From a bacterium (GTDB taxonomy: Bacteria; Actinomycetota; Acidimicrobiia; Spongiisociales; JAENVV01), in the NCBI GenBank assembly GCA_024641305.1, contig JAHEDI010000005.1, positions 1-64,000 of the forward strand: 64,000 nt of DNA, in the 5' to 3' direction. A model generated the notes under the pieces. The model saw only the letters and a program-made list of their open reading frames with translations, did no database searches and was not told the origin of the DNA. Below are positions 47,909 to 56,718 of this stretch, piece by piece (positions within the stretch are counted from its first letter, which is position 1; every line of letters begins with the position of its first letter). Position numbers and translations under genes: made by a program.

Positions 47909-49108
47909 CTAGGTTAAGCGAAGTTCCTTCTCGTATGGGCTCGGAAACCGAAACCTCAGACCGACCGGTCCTATCCAGCGTGACAGGCAATCGGCCTCCC
48001 GTTCAAGGGCGGTCGTCGCCTCGACGCCGACATCTCGTAATAGACCGACCGCAATGGATCCGTCTGCCCGCTGCGCCCAACCTCCCACTATGGTCCCGTC
48101 TACCCAGACCGTGGGCCCGGCGTTGCCATTCCGATCGAACAAGCGACCAGCGAGATCGCCGAGGATCCAATCCCGCTGCTTCCAACCCATGACGCTGGGA
48201 TCCAGCCCGGGCAGCAACGCCACCCAGGGGTCCGGTTGAGGCGAGAGCTCCAGGTCGTCGCCGAGCATGAAGGCCACTTCATCACCCACCTTGACCTCGA
48301 CGGCCCCTACTCGATCGAGGGCCGCCCGGGTTTTGGCGACAGTCCACCCGGTCCACCACTTCACGTCTTCAAACGTTCCCGGGCCATAAGCCCGCAGCCA
48401 GCGTGCGACCAACTGGCGTTCGGCGTCCTGGGTGGCAACGACCCGCAGTGGCCGGCCGCCCCAAGCATCCAGCGAGAGCCATTCGTACTGAGACGAGCGC
48501 CAAGTACCGGCCGGCCGCCCTTTGGCTATCTGGCCGTCCATCGCCAGCACCATCAAAAGACGACTCGCCAGACTCATGAAAACGGCTGGCTGGGTGCCCT
48601 GTTGGACAACCAGGACCCGGTCGAGTCCGGCGACGTTATTCTTCATCTCAGTCGTTGTTGCCCGGCCCACCTTCTGCAAGTACGAAACGGTCGAGTTGGA
48701 AACCCGATCAATCCATCCATCGGGATCGGCAATTTCGTGATTGGCTTTGACAATCTTGAGTAGCTTGCGGCGCTCGTTGGCTACCACCCCCTTCGAGGCG
48801 GCGGCAAACATGACCGAGGCCAGGTCCGGCGGTGCCATGAACATGGTGCGCCGCATCGCCCAAATCCGCCAAACTTCCGGCTCGTCATAGAGGGCAGATT
48901 CAACATCTTCGATCGTGACCCCGTCGATTCGAGACCAAATCGACAGAAACACCGTGGCCGGATCGGAGCCGTGCAGGCCAACCAGGCCGTCGGCTACCTC
49001 TCCCACCGTTTCAAACGGCCTGGCGAATCCATGGCGCCAGGCGAGGCGCGCCCGGCGTTCTGCATCAGAGACCCGGAGCAACGAAACGTCCTTGCGTGAT
49101 CGTGGCAT
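47909..49108 (-). CDS. Winged-helix DNA-binding protein, HTH_42 (AlkZ/YcaQ-like) family
   Basis: 399 residues from ATG 49108; the frame is open further upstream, and no ribosome site decides. The family pattern is [16 protein letters not shown]-like start, [40 protein letters not shown], and later [18 protein letters not shown] and [17 protein letters not shown]_42 proteins include DNA glycosylases AlkZ and YcaQ, which use a QxQ motif in the first segment; here that position reads HGS, so glycosylase activity is doubtful. Likely nucleic-acid-binding. Confidence 0.78.
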   Translation of the reverse strand: MPRSRKDVSLLRVSDAERRARLAWRHGFARPFETVGEVADGLVGLHGSDPATVFLSIWSRIDGVTIEDVESALYDEPEVWRIWAMRRTMFMAPPDLASVMFAAASKGVVANERRKLLKIVKANHEIADPDGWIDRVSNSTVSYLQKVGRATTTEMKNNVAGLDRVLVVQQGTQPAVFMSLASRLLMVLAMDGQIAKGRPAGTWRSSQYEWLSLDAWGGRPLRVVATQDAERQLVARWLRAYGPGTFEDVKWWTGWTVAKTRAALDRVGAVEVKVGDEVAFMLGDDLELSPQPDPWVALLPGLDPSVMGWKQRDWILGDLAGRLFDRNGNAGPTVWVDGTIVGGWAQRADGSIAVGLLRDVGVEATTALEREADCLSRWIGPVGLRFRFPSPYEKELRLT

Positions 49109-49236
49109 CAAGAATCGCGAGCGTCCCCGTCCGGGACCCCCCAATCAAGAATTGGCGCCATCTCTTTGGCAGCATTCGAATAGCCATTGAACGACGATAC
49201 CAAGTCGCAGATCCGAAGCCGTAAAGTGCGCCTCAC

Positions 49237-50151
49237 ATGGGCGCCCTACTTCCGATCTTTGTTGACATTTTGTTACCGGTCTTCGCGCTGGTCGGGATCG
49301 GTCTTGTCGTGGGCGGACGGATGGGCCTTGATCCAGCTCCCCTCGCCAAGGTTGCCTATTACGTCCTTGCCCCGGCCTTCTTCCTCGACCTCTTACGCCG
49401 GGCAGATATCGAGACCGCGGTGGTCACCAAAATGGCCGTCGTCATGGTCGTCACCACGGCAATTTTGTCGCTGCTCGGTCTGGTAGCAGGACGACTATTT
49501 CACTGGGGCTATTCGATCACCGCCGCCACGGTTCTGATCGCAGTATTCGGGAATGTCGGCAATTTCGGAATACCGATCGTCACCTTTGCCTTCGGCGAGG
49601 AGGCCCTCCCACTCGCCGGGGTCTCGTTCCTCATTATCAACTTCGCCGCGTTCATGATCGGGGTGACGACAGCGACCTGGCGTACTTCCTCGCCCGGGCG
49701 GGCGCTGTTCAGGGCCATAACGACCCCGACGGTCGCGGTACTCCCGATCGCGCTGGTGCTCAACGTCAACGACATTCGGCTGCCTCTCTTCGCCGATCGG
49801 GCAATCGAACTGATGGCGAACGCCATGATCGGCGTCATGTTGGTAACGCTCGGTATTCAGTTGGCCGGCATGGAACGTCCTCGACTGACCACCAGCGTGT
49901 GGGTGGCATCGGGTCTCAGGCTGGTAGCCGCCCCGGCCATTGCGGCGACGGCCGCGGCACTATTCGGTTTGTCCGGCGACCCGGCCGGAGTGACGATTCT
50001 TCAGTCAGCGATGCCAGCCGCCGTATTCGCGGCGCTCATAGCCATCGAGCACGACCTGGAACCGGACTTTGTTACCACGGTCGTACTGATTTCGACCGTG
50101 GCCAGCGCCCTCACCCTCGCCGCCACCATCGCTCTCCTTGCGGCTGTCTAG
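49237..50151 (+). CDS. AEC (auxin efflux carrier) family transporter
   Basis: 304 residues with about ten helices in two five-helix halves. DILLPVFALVGIGLVVGGRMGLDPAPLAKVAYYVLAPAFFLDLL begins the first, and VFGNVGNFGIPIVTFAFGEEALPLAGVSF is the conserved substrate-region helix 4. Family members export or import organic acids, amino acids or auxin-like compounds. TAAAGT lies 9 bases before the ATG. It ends overlapping the convergent next gene by four bases. Substrate unknown. Confidence 0.87.
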   Translation: MGALLPIFVDILLPVFALVGIGLVVGGRMGLDPAPLAKVAYYVLAPAFFLDLLRRADIETAVVTKMAVVMVVTTAILSLLGLVAGRLFHWGYSITAATVLIAVFGNVGNFGIPIVTFAFGEEALPLAGVSFLIINFAAFMIGVTTATWRTSSPGRALFRAITTPTVAVLPIALVLNVNDIRLPLFADRAIELMANAMIGVMLVTLGIQLAGMERPRLTTSVWVASGLRLVAAPAIAATAAALFGLSGDPAGVTILQSAMPAAVFAALIAIEHDLEPDFVTTVVLISTVASALTLAATIALLAAV

Positions 50152-50537
50152 CGCCTGACAAACAACCTGGGACGCAACCGCCTCGGCAGACGCCGACCGA
50201 ACAACGTGATGCCATATTGGCGAACTGCCAGGATGTACCCGAGGCCGGCCAACGGCAGCATCATCGTGCCAACCACCCATCCCGAATCCAGATCGAAACT
50301 GCCGAGACGCGTGAACCCTTGCCAGGCGAGCGCCCAAAATCCGATCATCAGCCCCAGGGTGCGAATCGACCGCAGGTTCATTTGTCGACGAGTCTCCTCA
50401 CGGCTCGCTGCGTACCATTGGTTTGTCGCCCGACCCGAGCTCCAGCCCAGGGCAGCAAACACGATCCCTGAAAACCAGGGAATCCAACCCACCAGGATCC
50501 TCTTTTCGCGATGGTCGTCGCCCGAATAGCCCGACAA
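50148..50537 (-). CDS. Three-helix membrane protein, hypothetical
   Basis: 129 residues from a TTG. Helices: LVGWIPWFSGIVFAALGWSSG, LGLMIGFWALAWQGF and VVGTMMLPLAGLGYILAVRQYG. The ends are strongly basic (RREETRRQ-like between helices and GRRLPRRLRPRLFVRR at the C-terminus). No family recognised. It lies 29 bases downstream of the argH stop and may be read with the arginine operon. Confidence 0.55.
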   Translation of the reverse strand: MSGYSGDDHREKRILVGWIPWFSGIVFAALGWSSGRATNQWYAASREETRRQMNLRSIRTLGLMIGFWALAWQGFTRLGSFDLDSGWVVGTMMLPLAGLGYILAVRQYGITLFGRRLPRRLRPRLFVRR

Positions 50538-50566
50538 CCGTCTTGGCGGCCGCCGACCCCGGAACT

Positions 50567-51934
50567 CTAATTGCCAACCTCTGCCAAAAGTGACCGCAGG
50601 CGCTTAATCTGCTTGACGACCTCCCCGTAGGACCCACCGCCGGGGCTAACGCGGTGAAGAACCGATTCGATCGGGTCGAGGCGGGACACGTCACCTGGCT
50701 CGAAAAGCTCGTGAGCGTTGGCAAGGTCGAAAGCCGTGGCTTCTGCGAACGTACGCCCGTCGGCCGCCAACGTCAAAAGAAGCCCTCCAACAGCTTCGTG
50801 GGCAGTCCGAAACGCCACTCCCCGCCCGACGAGAAGCTCGGCCATGTCCAGGGCCGTCACCTCCGGGTTGGGAGCCGGGGGATGAAAAACCGCCGTCGCC
50901 AACATTGCTCCCAGGGTTCGCAAAGACCCGGCCAGGACATCGTCGGCGTGAAACACGATTCGTTTGTCCTCTTGAAGGTCACGGTTATAGGTCATCGGGA
51001 GGCCCTTCTGAAGGCTCATGATGGCCGCCAGATCACCAATGACCCCGGCCGACCGACCCCTGACCAGTTCGGCCACGTCCGGGTTCTTCTTATGAGGCAT
51101 GGCCGACGATCCCGTCGTAAACGTGTCGGGAAATGAGACCCAGCCGAATTCAGCCGTCGTCCAGAGGATGATTTCTTCGGCAAGTCGTGAAAGGTGGACC
51201 ATGGTTTGAGCACAGACAAAAACGTACTCGGCAACAAAATCGCGCGAGGCGACCGCATCCATGGAGTTCGTGAAGTGCCAACGCCAACCGAGCAGCCTGG
51301 CCGAGGTTGCCGGGTCCAGCGGCAAGCTCGAACCTCCCGAAGCGCTCGCCCCCAGCGGCGACACCTGGGTTCGATATATGGCGGCTTGCATTCGCTCGGC
51401 GTCGCGCCTGAACATCTCGGCGTAGGCGAGGAGATGGTGGGCTAGCGGGACTGCCTGTGCCTGTTGTAGGTGCGTGTAGGAGGGAACGACCACGTCGCCT
51501 ACCCGCTCCGCCTGATCGACCAACACGGTCGCCATATCGGCGAGATGACGTAGTTGAGCAGCCCCGGAGCGACCCAGGTACAACCGCAGGTCTAGGGCGA
51601 TCTGGTCATTTCTCGACCGACCGGTATGAACCTTGCGACCAAGGTCCCCAATCTTCTCGATAAGACGCCGCTCGGTTGCGGAGTGGACATCTTCATCCGT
51701 TTCGAGAAACAGAAACTCGCCCGCCTCGACCTCTTCGACAAGTTCCAGAATTCCCGCCTGTAGCTGGTCGGCCTCTTCGGCTGTAATGATTTCTTGTTCT
51801 CCGAGCATGCCAACGTGTGCCCACGAACCGCGCAAGTCATCAAAAATCAGTCGATGGTCGGCGGTGTCAACCGTATAGGCCCACAACAGCGCATCGGGGC
51901 CTTCGGTAAACCCGCCTCCCCATAGATTCGACAT
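50567..51934 (-). CDS. argH: Argininosuccinate lyase
   Basis: 455 residues of the fumarase/aspartase superfamily. The ArgH start (LWGGGFTEGPDALLWAYTVD), EDVHSATERRLIEKIGDLGRKVHTGRSRNDQIALDLRLYL, TYTHLQ-like PSYTHLQQAQAVPLAHHLLAY and the catalytic serine loop GSSAMPHKKNPDVAELVRG are all present. It splits argininosuccinate to arginine and fumarate. It begins immediately after the argG stop. Last known biosynthetic gene of the operon. Confidence 0.95.
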   Translation of the reverse strand: MSNLWGGGFTEGPDALLWAYTVDTADHRLIFDDLRGSWAHVGMLGEQEIITAEEADQLQAGILELVEEVEAGEFLFLETDEDVHSATERRLIEKIGDLGRKVHTGRSRNDQIALDLRLYLGRSGAAQLRHLADMATVLVDQAERVGDVVVPSYTHLQQAQAVPLAHHLLAYAEMFRRDAERMQAAIYRTQVSPLGASASGGSSLPLDPATSARLLGWRWHFTNSMDAVASRDFVAEYVFVCAQTMVHLSRLAEEIILWTTAEFGWVSFPDTFTTGSSAMPHKKNPDVAELVRGRSAGVIGDLAAIMSLQKGLPMTYNRDLQEDKRIVFHADDVLAGSLRTLGAMLATAVFHPPAPNPEVTALDMAELLVGRGVAFRTAHEAVGGLLLTLAADGRTFAEATAFDLANAHELFEPGDVSRLDPIESVLHRVSPGGGSYGEVVKQIKRLRSLLAEVGN

Positions 51935-53137
51935 CTACTCCCCTTGCCCCAGACGAGCCTCGGCCGAACGACGCAGACGCAGGGCGTTGAGACGAATGAA
52001 CCCGGCGGCGTCCGCCTGGTCGTACACGTCATCCTCCTCAAACGTGACCGTTGCCTGGTCATACAGTCGATAATCGGATCGACGTCCCTCAACGTACACC
52101 CCACCTTTGTAGAGCCGCAGTCGTGCCTCACCGGACACGCGATGCTGGGTAGTGTCGATGAAGGACTGCAACGCTTCGCGTTCGGGTGAGAACCAGAAAC
52201 CGTTATAGACCATCGCCGCATAACGAGGTATGAGACTGTCGCGTAGATGCATAACTTCTCGATCAAGCGTAAGGGACTCGACCGCCCGGTGGGCAAAGTG
52301 CAACACCGTTCCACCAGGGGTTTCGTAGACGCCTCGCGACTTCATCCCGACGAAACGATTCTCAACGATGTCGACCCGACCAACTCCATGCGCTCCGGCC
52401 ATTTCATTCAGCCGGGTTAGAAGAGCAGCCGGTCCGAGCGCTTCGCCGTTTACCGCGACCGGATCACCCTGGTCGTAGGTGACCGTGACGATTTCAGCCT
52501 GATCGGGGGCATCCTCGGGGTCCACCGTCATCTTGAACATGCCTTTGGGTGGTCCCACCCACGGATCCTCTAAAACGCCGCCCTCATAGGAGATGTGCAG
52601 CAGGTTGGCGTCCATCGAGTACGGCTTCTCCTTGGTGACCGGGACCGGAATCCCGCGTGCTTCGGCGTATGCGACGCAGTCGGCTCTGCCGCGTAGTTTC
52701 CACTCGCGCCACGGGGCAATGACTTTGATGTCGGGTTTCAACGCATAGGCGGACACCTCGAATCGAACCTGGTCATTGCCTTTTCCGGTCGCCCCGTGAG
52801 CGATCCCGTCAGCACCAGTCGCTTCAGCTGCCCGGACAAGCCCTTTGGCGATGACCGGTCGGGCCAGGGCCGTTCCAAGCAGGTAGTGCCCTTCATAAAT
52901 GGCATTGGCGCGCAAAGCAGGAAACACGTACTCGCTAACAAACTCTTCAGTCAGGTCTTCGGCAATGGCCTCGATGGCTCCTGTCGCCATCGCCTTGGCT
53001 TTGGCTTCGGCCACCTCTTCGCCTTGTCCGACATCGGCCGTGTACGCCACGACTTCGACGTCGTACTCCTCTTTCAGCCAGGTGAGTATCACCGAGGTAT
53101 CAAGCCCCCCGGAATAGGCAAGTACTACTTTCTTCAT
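51935..53137 (-). CDS. argG: Argininosuccinate synthase
   Basis: 400 residues. The ATP-binding loop [22 protein letters not shown] opens the protein; [37 protein letters not shown] and [19 protein letters not shown] are conserved substrate motifs. It joins citrulline and aspartate with ATP. ATG overlaps the argR stop by one base (TAATG). Confidence 0.96.
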   Translation of the reverse strand: MKKVVLAYSGGLDTSVILTWLKEEYDVEVVAYTADVGQGEEVAEAKAKAMATGAIEAIAEDLTEEFVSEYVFPALRANAIYEGHYLLGTALARPVIAKGLVRAAEATGADGIAHGATGKGNDQVRFEVSAYALKPDIKVIAPWREWKLRGRADCVAYAEARGIPVPVTKEKPYSMDANLLHISYEGGVLEDPWVGPPKGMFKMTVDPEDAPDQAEIVTVTYDQGDPVAVNGEALGPAALLTRLNEMAGAHGVGRVDIVENRFVGMKSRGVYETPGGTVLHFAHRAVESLTLDREVMHLRDSLIPRYAAMVYNGFWFSPEREALQSFIDTTQHRVSGEARLRLYKGGVYVEGRRSDYRLYDQATVTFEEDDVYDQADAAGFIRLNALRLRRSAEARLGQGE

Positions 53138-53595
53138 TACCCAGCTCCAATTTGTTCAAGGCGGTTCGCCAATCCGATTCCGCCATATTGTTCTTCCGCG
53201 ACGATCATGAGCGTGTCGTCACCGGCAATGGTGCCCAACACGCCATGCAGTGGCGACGCGTCGATTGCACCTGCGACCACCCCGGCTGCGCCTGGCGACG
53301 TTTTGATAACGACCAGATTCGCCGATACCGAGATCGATTCCACAAACTCAACCAGGGCCCGCGCCAGAATGACATACTCCCCGTCGGAGGGTGTCGCGTC
53401 GTCAGGTAAGACATATCGCAACCGACCATTCCACCTCGACTTCACCGCTCCCAGCGCATGGAGATCACGAGAAACCGTCGCCTGGGTCACCTCGTGGGAC
53501 TCACCTATCAATAAATCCACAATTTCGCTCTGACTGGAAACGACATTCTCCATCAGGAGTCTCCGGATCAAGCGGCGCCGCGAAGCCGTATTCAT
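53137..53595 (-). CDS. argR: Arginine repressor ArgR
   Basis: 152 residues. The N-terminal winged helix has [42 protein letters not shown], with the ATVSRDL recognition helix, and the C-terminal hexamerisation and arginine-binding domain has [14 protein letters not shown] and [12 protein letters not shown]. With arginine it represses biosynthesis genes. TATCGT (53605-53610) lies 9 bases before the ATG, a possible internal promoter. Its likely target sites lie before argC. Confidence 0.95.
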   Translation of the reverse strand: MNTASRRRLIRRLLMENVVSSQSEIVDLLIGESHEVTQATVSRDLHALGAVKSRWNGRLRYVLPDDATPSDGEYVILARALVEFVESISVSANLVVIKTSPGAAGVVAGAIDASPLHGVLGTIAGDDTLMIVAEEQYGGIGLANRLEQIGAG

Positions 53596-53637
53596 GGTCG
53601 CAGAACGATACGAGGAGCTACATATCCGAACACCATG

Positions 53638-54534
53638 TCAGCGGACCTCGACCATGGTTCCGATACCCTCGGGTGTAAAGATCTCGAGAAGGACCGCATG
53701 TTGAACGCGGCCATCAAGAATGTGAGCCTGGCGCACCCCGGCTTTCATCGCCGAGATACAGGACCGGAGTTTGGGGACCATGCCGGCCGAGGCAGAACCC
53801 GAAGCAATCATTTCTTCCAGCTCGCTAATCCCTACCCGCGGAAGCAAGGTGTCTTCGTCGCCAAGATCCGAGTAGAGCCCTTCGACGTCGGTAAGGTAAA
53901 CCAGCTTCTCCGCATTCAGGGCCTCAGCGAGCGCACCGGCGGCCGTGTCGGCGTTCAGGTTGTAGGCATGGCCATCGGTTCCCCTGGCAAGTGGAGCAAC
54001 CACCGGAACGATTCCCTGCTCCAACATCGCCAGCACGAGCGTTGGGTCCACCGCTTCGATCTCGCCCACAAATCCGAGGCGATCGTCTTTGGGAACGGCA
54101 GTGAACAAGCCTCCGTCAATCCCGGTCACCCCGGCTGCGACCGCCCCATGACCGCTGAGCAATCGGACAATATCCGGATTGACCTCGCCGGCCAGCACCG
54201 ATTGCACCACGCGGATCGTGGCCGCGTCTGTGACGCGCAGCCCATCAACCCACACAGGCTCAACCCCTGACTGGCCCATCGCCCTGGTGATTTGGGGCCC
54301 GCCACCGTGGACGATCACTGGCCGGATACCGACCAAGCTAAGCAATGTGACATCTCCCGCGAACGAATCTCGCAACTCTTCGCTGGTCATCGCCGACCCA
54401 CCGTACTTGATGACGACAACCTTCCCTTTGAACGCCTTGATATACGGAGCCGCCTCCATGAGGATCTTGGCTTTGCCCATCGTCGAAGCTATCCGGCTTT
54501 TTCGAGCACTCGGCGAGGTGTGTCCGGTTGTCAC
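53638..54534 (-). CDS. argB: Acetylglutamate kinase
   Basis: 298 residues from the GTG at 54534, which overlaps the argJ stop (GTGA); a shorter start at ATG 54480 would leave only three residues before the first conserved helix. Motifs: GKVVVIKYGGSAMTS, VGIRPVIVHGGGPQI, GLRVTDAATIRVVQ, NLNADTAAGALAEALNAEKLVYLTDVEG. It phosphorylates N-acetylglutamate. After its stop there are only 42 bases to argR, where argD and argF would be expected. Confidence 0.94.
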   Translation of the reverse strand: MTTGHTSPSARKSRIASTMGKAKILMEAAPYIKAFKGKVVVIKYGGSAMTSEELRDSFAGDVTLLSLVGIRPVIVHGGGPQITRAMGQSGVEPVWVDGLRVTDAATIRVVQSVLAGEVNPDIVRLLSGHGAVAAGVTGIDGGLFTAVPKDDRLGFVGEIEAVDPTLVLAMLEQGIVPVVAPLARGTDGHAYNLNADTAAGALAEALNAEKLVYLTDVEGLYSDLGDEDTLLPRVGISELEEMIASGSASAGMVPKLRSCISAMKAGVRQAHILDGRVQHAVLLEIFTPEGIGTMVEVR

Positions 54535-55658
54535 GAGGGGGCTCCATTGAATTCGACATATCCGGGAGTAAGGTCGGTCGTAATGACCGTGGCCGTTCCG
54601 GATCCCCACCCTACCCGCACCTCCAGGTCAAAATCTCCCCGCAGACGACGCCGAATCACCTCCGGGTCATAGGGCACCTGACAGCCGCCTTCGGCAACCA
54701 CCATCCCTTCGTACGCGACCGCAAAAGCGCTTGTGTCAATGGTGACATTCGACACTGCGGCGGCTTGGAGTATTCGGCCCCAGTTTGGGTCACCGCCATA
54801 GAAGGACGATCGAACAAGATCCGAATCGGCAATCGTCTTGCCGACGTGGCGGGCCGATTCCGCCGAAGCAGCCCCAATCACTTTGAGACGAATCACCCGG
54901 TTGGTCTCCTCCCCATCCTTGGCGATCATCAGAGCAAGCTCCATACAAACTTCCGCCATCAAACGCCGAATTGTCGCGACGTCTCCGGCGACTTCGCCTG
55001 TGGCGAAGGCGATCACCGTATCATTGGTCGACTGGCATCCGTCGATGTTAAGCGAGTTAAACGAAGGGGTGACGGCGTCCCGCAAGCTCTGGTCGAGCAC
55101 TTCGAATTCGACGTCGGCGTTGGTCGTCAACACGGCCAACATGGTTGCCATATCCGGCCGAATCATGGCAGCGCCTTTGGCCATCCCGCGCACGGTCAAT
55201 TCTCCAAACCTCGCAATGGCCACCTTGGCAAACGTATCGGTGGTACGAATGGCCTCGGCCGCCTGCTCCCAGGCATCACTCGACAGGCCCATTTCGCCGA
55301 TGGCCGTTTCGATTAGGCCGATCGGGAGCTGGGGACCGATCGGTCCTGTAGAGCAAACCAGGACGTTCTCAACTCCACACCCGAGCCGGGTGGCCGCCGC
55401 CCGTTGCATTCGTTCGGCGTTCGCCAAACCAACCGCTCCTGTCCCGGCATTGGCACATCCAGAATTGATGACAACCGCCCTCGCCTGTCCATCGGCGATC
55501 GCCGCGCGACTGACGAGTACCGGCGCCGCCGCCGCCTGTGATCCGGTAAACACCGCGGCGCAAGCAACCGGCCGACCGAGGTCGATCAGCGCCAGGTCGA
55601 GCGCACCCGACCGTTTGATTCCGGCCGAGACACCTTCACAACGGATCACGGCATCCAA
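54531..55658 (-). CDS. argJ: Glutamate N-acetyltransferase / ornithine acetyltransferase
   Basis: 375 residues from a TTG start. It is a self-cleaving bifunctional ArgJ: the autoproteolysis site AAMIRPDMATMLAVLTTNADV has Ala-Thr-Met-Leu with the nucleophilic Thr, and VCSTGPIGPQLPIGLI and GDPNWGRILQAA are conserved. It recycles the acetyl group from acetylornithine to glutamate. The start overlaps the argC end by 13 bases, and no ribosome site is strong, suggesting translational coupling. Confidence 0.94.
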   Translation of the reverse strand: MDAVIRCEGVSAGIKRSGALDLALIDLGRPVACAAVFTGSQAAAAPVLVSRAAIADGQARAVVINSGCANAGTGAVGLANAERMQRAAATRLGCGVENVLVCSTGPIGPQLPIGLIETAIGEMGLSSDAWEQAAEAIRTTDTFAKVAIARFGELTVRGMAKGAAMIRPDMATMLAVLTTNADVEFEVLDQSLRDAVTPSFNSLNIDGCQSTNDTVIAFATGEVAGDVATIRRLMAEVCMELALMIAKDGEETNRVIRLKVIGAASAESARHVGKTIADSDLVRSSFYGGDPNWGRILQAAAVSNVTIDTSAFAVAYEGMVVAEGGCQVPYDPEVIRRRLRGDFDLEVRVGWGSGTATVITTDLTPGYVEFNGAPS

Positions 55659-56668
55659 CCTGACGCCGACAATCCGGAGCTTTCCTCGAACCCAAACATG
55701 AGATTGGCGGCCTGGACCGCCTGGCCAGCGGCCCCTTTCAGCAAGTTGTCGATTGCCGATAGAACGACGGCGTTGCCGGTTGGTTCATCAAGGAATACCG
55801 AGACGAACGCCCGGTTCGACCCGACCGCCCAACGGGTCTGAGGCGGGCCATCGATGGCATGAACGAAAGGCTTGCCGTCTCCAAACTCGGCCAATACGCC
55901 GCGCAAATCGTTCTCGGTCACGCCGTCCGTCACGGTGACCGTCGTGGTGGCATGGATACCGCGCTGCATGGGCACAAGATGAGGCGTAAACGTCAGGTGG
56001 ATCGGACCGAGACCGGTATAGGCCTCCAACGCCATCTCGATCTCAGGTCGATGCCGGTGCGTACCAACGCCGTACGCGCGGACTCCATCGGCAATTGCGC
56101 CAAACAGCAAGTCCTCTTTCAGTGATCGCCCTGCTCCAGACACACCCGAGACGGCATTTACAACGATCCCGTCTGAGGACACCGCCCCGGCCGCCAGAAG
56201 CGGGGCCAGGCCGAGCAACGTGGCCGTCGGGTAGCACCCTGGTGACGCCACCTTGTCGGAGCCGGCAACGTCGAAGAGTTCTGGCAGGCCATAGGTCCAA
56301 TCGGGTAACTCCAGTGGGAGCGGGTGGGGCGAGCCGTAGGCAGCCTCATAGCGATCAGGGGTATCGAGGCGAAAGTCCGAGCCAAGGTCGACGACTTTCA
56401 CACCGGCGGCCGCCAGTTGAGAGGCGAGTTCACCAGATGCTCCGTGCGGCAAGGCGAGAAAGGCGAGATCGAGGCCGGCGAGATCAGCCGTGTTCTCCTC
56501 CAAGAGACGATCACCGCCTTGCAGTTGGGGATGCACATCACTCAGTCGCTTTCCCGCTTGCGAATGGGCACCGAGATAGGTCACCGCGAACTCCCGATGA
56601 TCATCGAGCAGTCGGATAAGTTCGCCGCCCCCATAGCCGGAGGCACCCAGAATGGCTACTGACTTCAC
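55646..56668 (-). CDS. argC: N-acetyl-gamma-glutamyl-phosphate reductase
   Basis: 340 residues from a GTG. The NADP-binding SVAILGASGYGGGELIRLL, the catalytic Cys in ASPGCYPTATLLGLAPL, VSGVSGAGRSLKEDLLF and PHLVPMQRGIHATT are all standard ArgC. It reduces acetylglutamyl phosphate to the semialdehyde. First gene of the arginine operon; a promoter with palindromic operator-like sequences lies directly upstream. Confidence 0.95.
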   Translation of the reverse strand: MKSVAILGASGYGGGELIRLLDDHREFAVTYLGAHSQAGKRLSDVHPQLQGGDRLLEENTADLAGLDLAFLALPHGASGELASQLAAAGVKVVDLGSDFRLDTPDRYEAAYGSPHPLPLELPDWTYGLPELFDVAGSDKVASPGCYPTATLLGLAPLLAAGAVSSDGIVVNAVSGVSGAGRSLKEDLLFGAIADGVRAYGVGTHRHRPEIEMALEAYTGLGPIHLTFTPHLVPMQRGIHATTTVTVTDGVTENDLRGVLAEFGDGKPFVHAIDGPPQTRWAVGSNRAFVSVFLDEPTGNAVVLSAIDNLLKGAAGQAVQAANLMFGFEESSGLSASGWMP

Positions 56669-56680
56669 GAAAACCCCATC

Positions 56681-56715
56681 CGCATAACTATACGAATATG
56701 CGCATACATTCGCAA
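56681..56715 (-). promoter_or_regulatory. argC promoter with ARG-box-like palindromes
   Basis: On the minus strand TTGCGA (56710-56715), a 17-base spacer and TATAGT (56687-56692) form the promoter. Two imperfect palindromes cover it: CGCATAACTATACG (56681-56694) over the -10 and GAATATGCGCATACATTC (56694-56711) in the spacer. The GAAT...ATTC ends resemble ArgR boxes, and argR is in the same operon, so arginine repression here is likely. Confidence 0.6.
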
Positions 56716-56718
56716 ACC

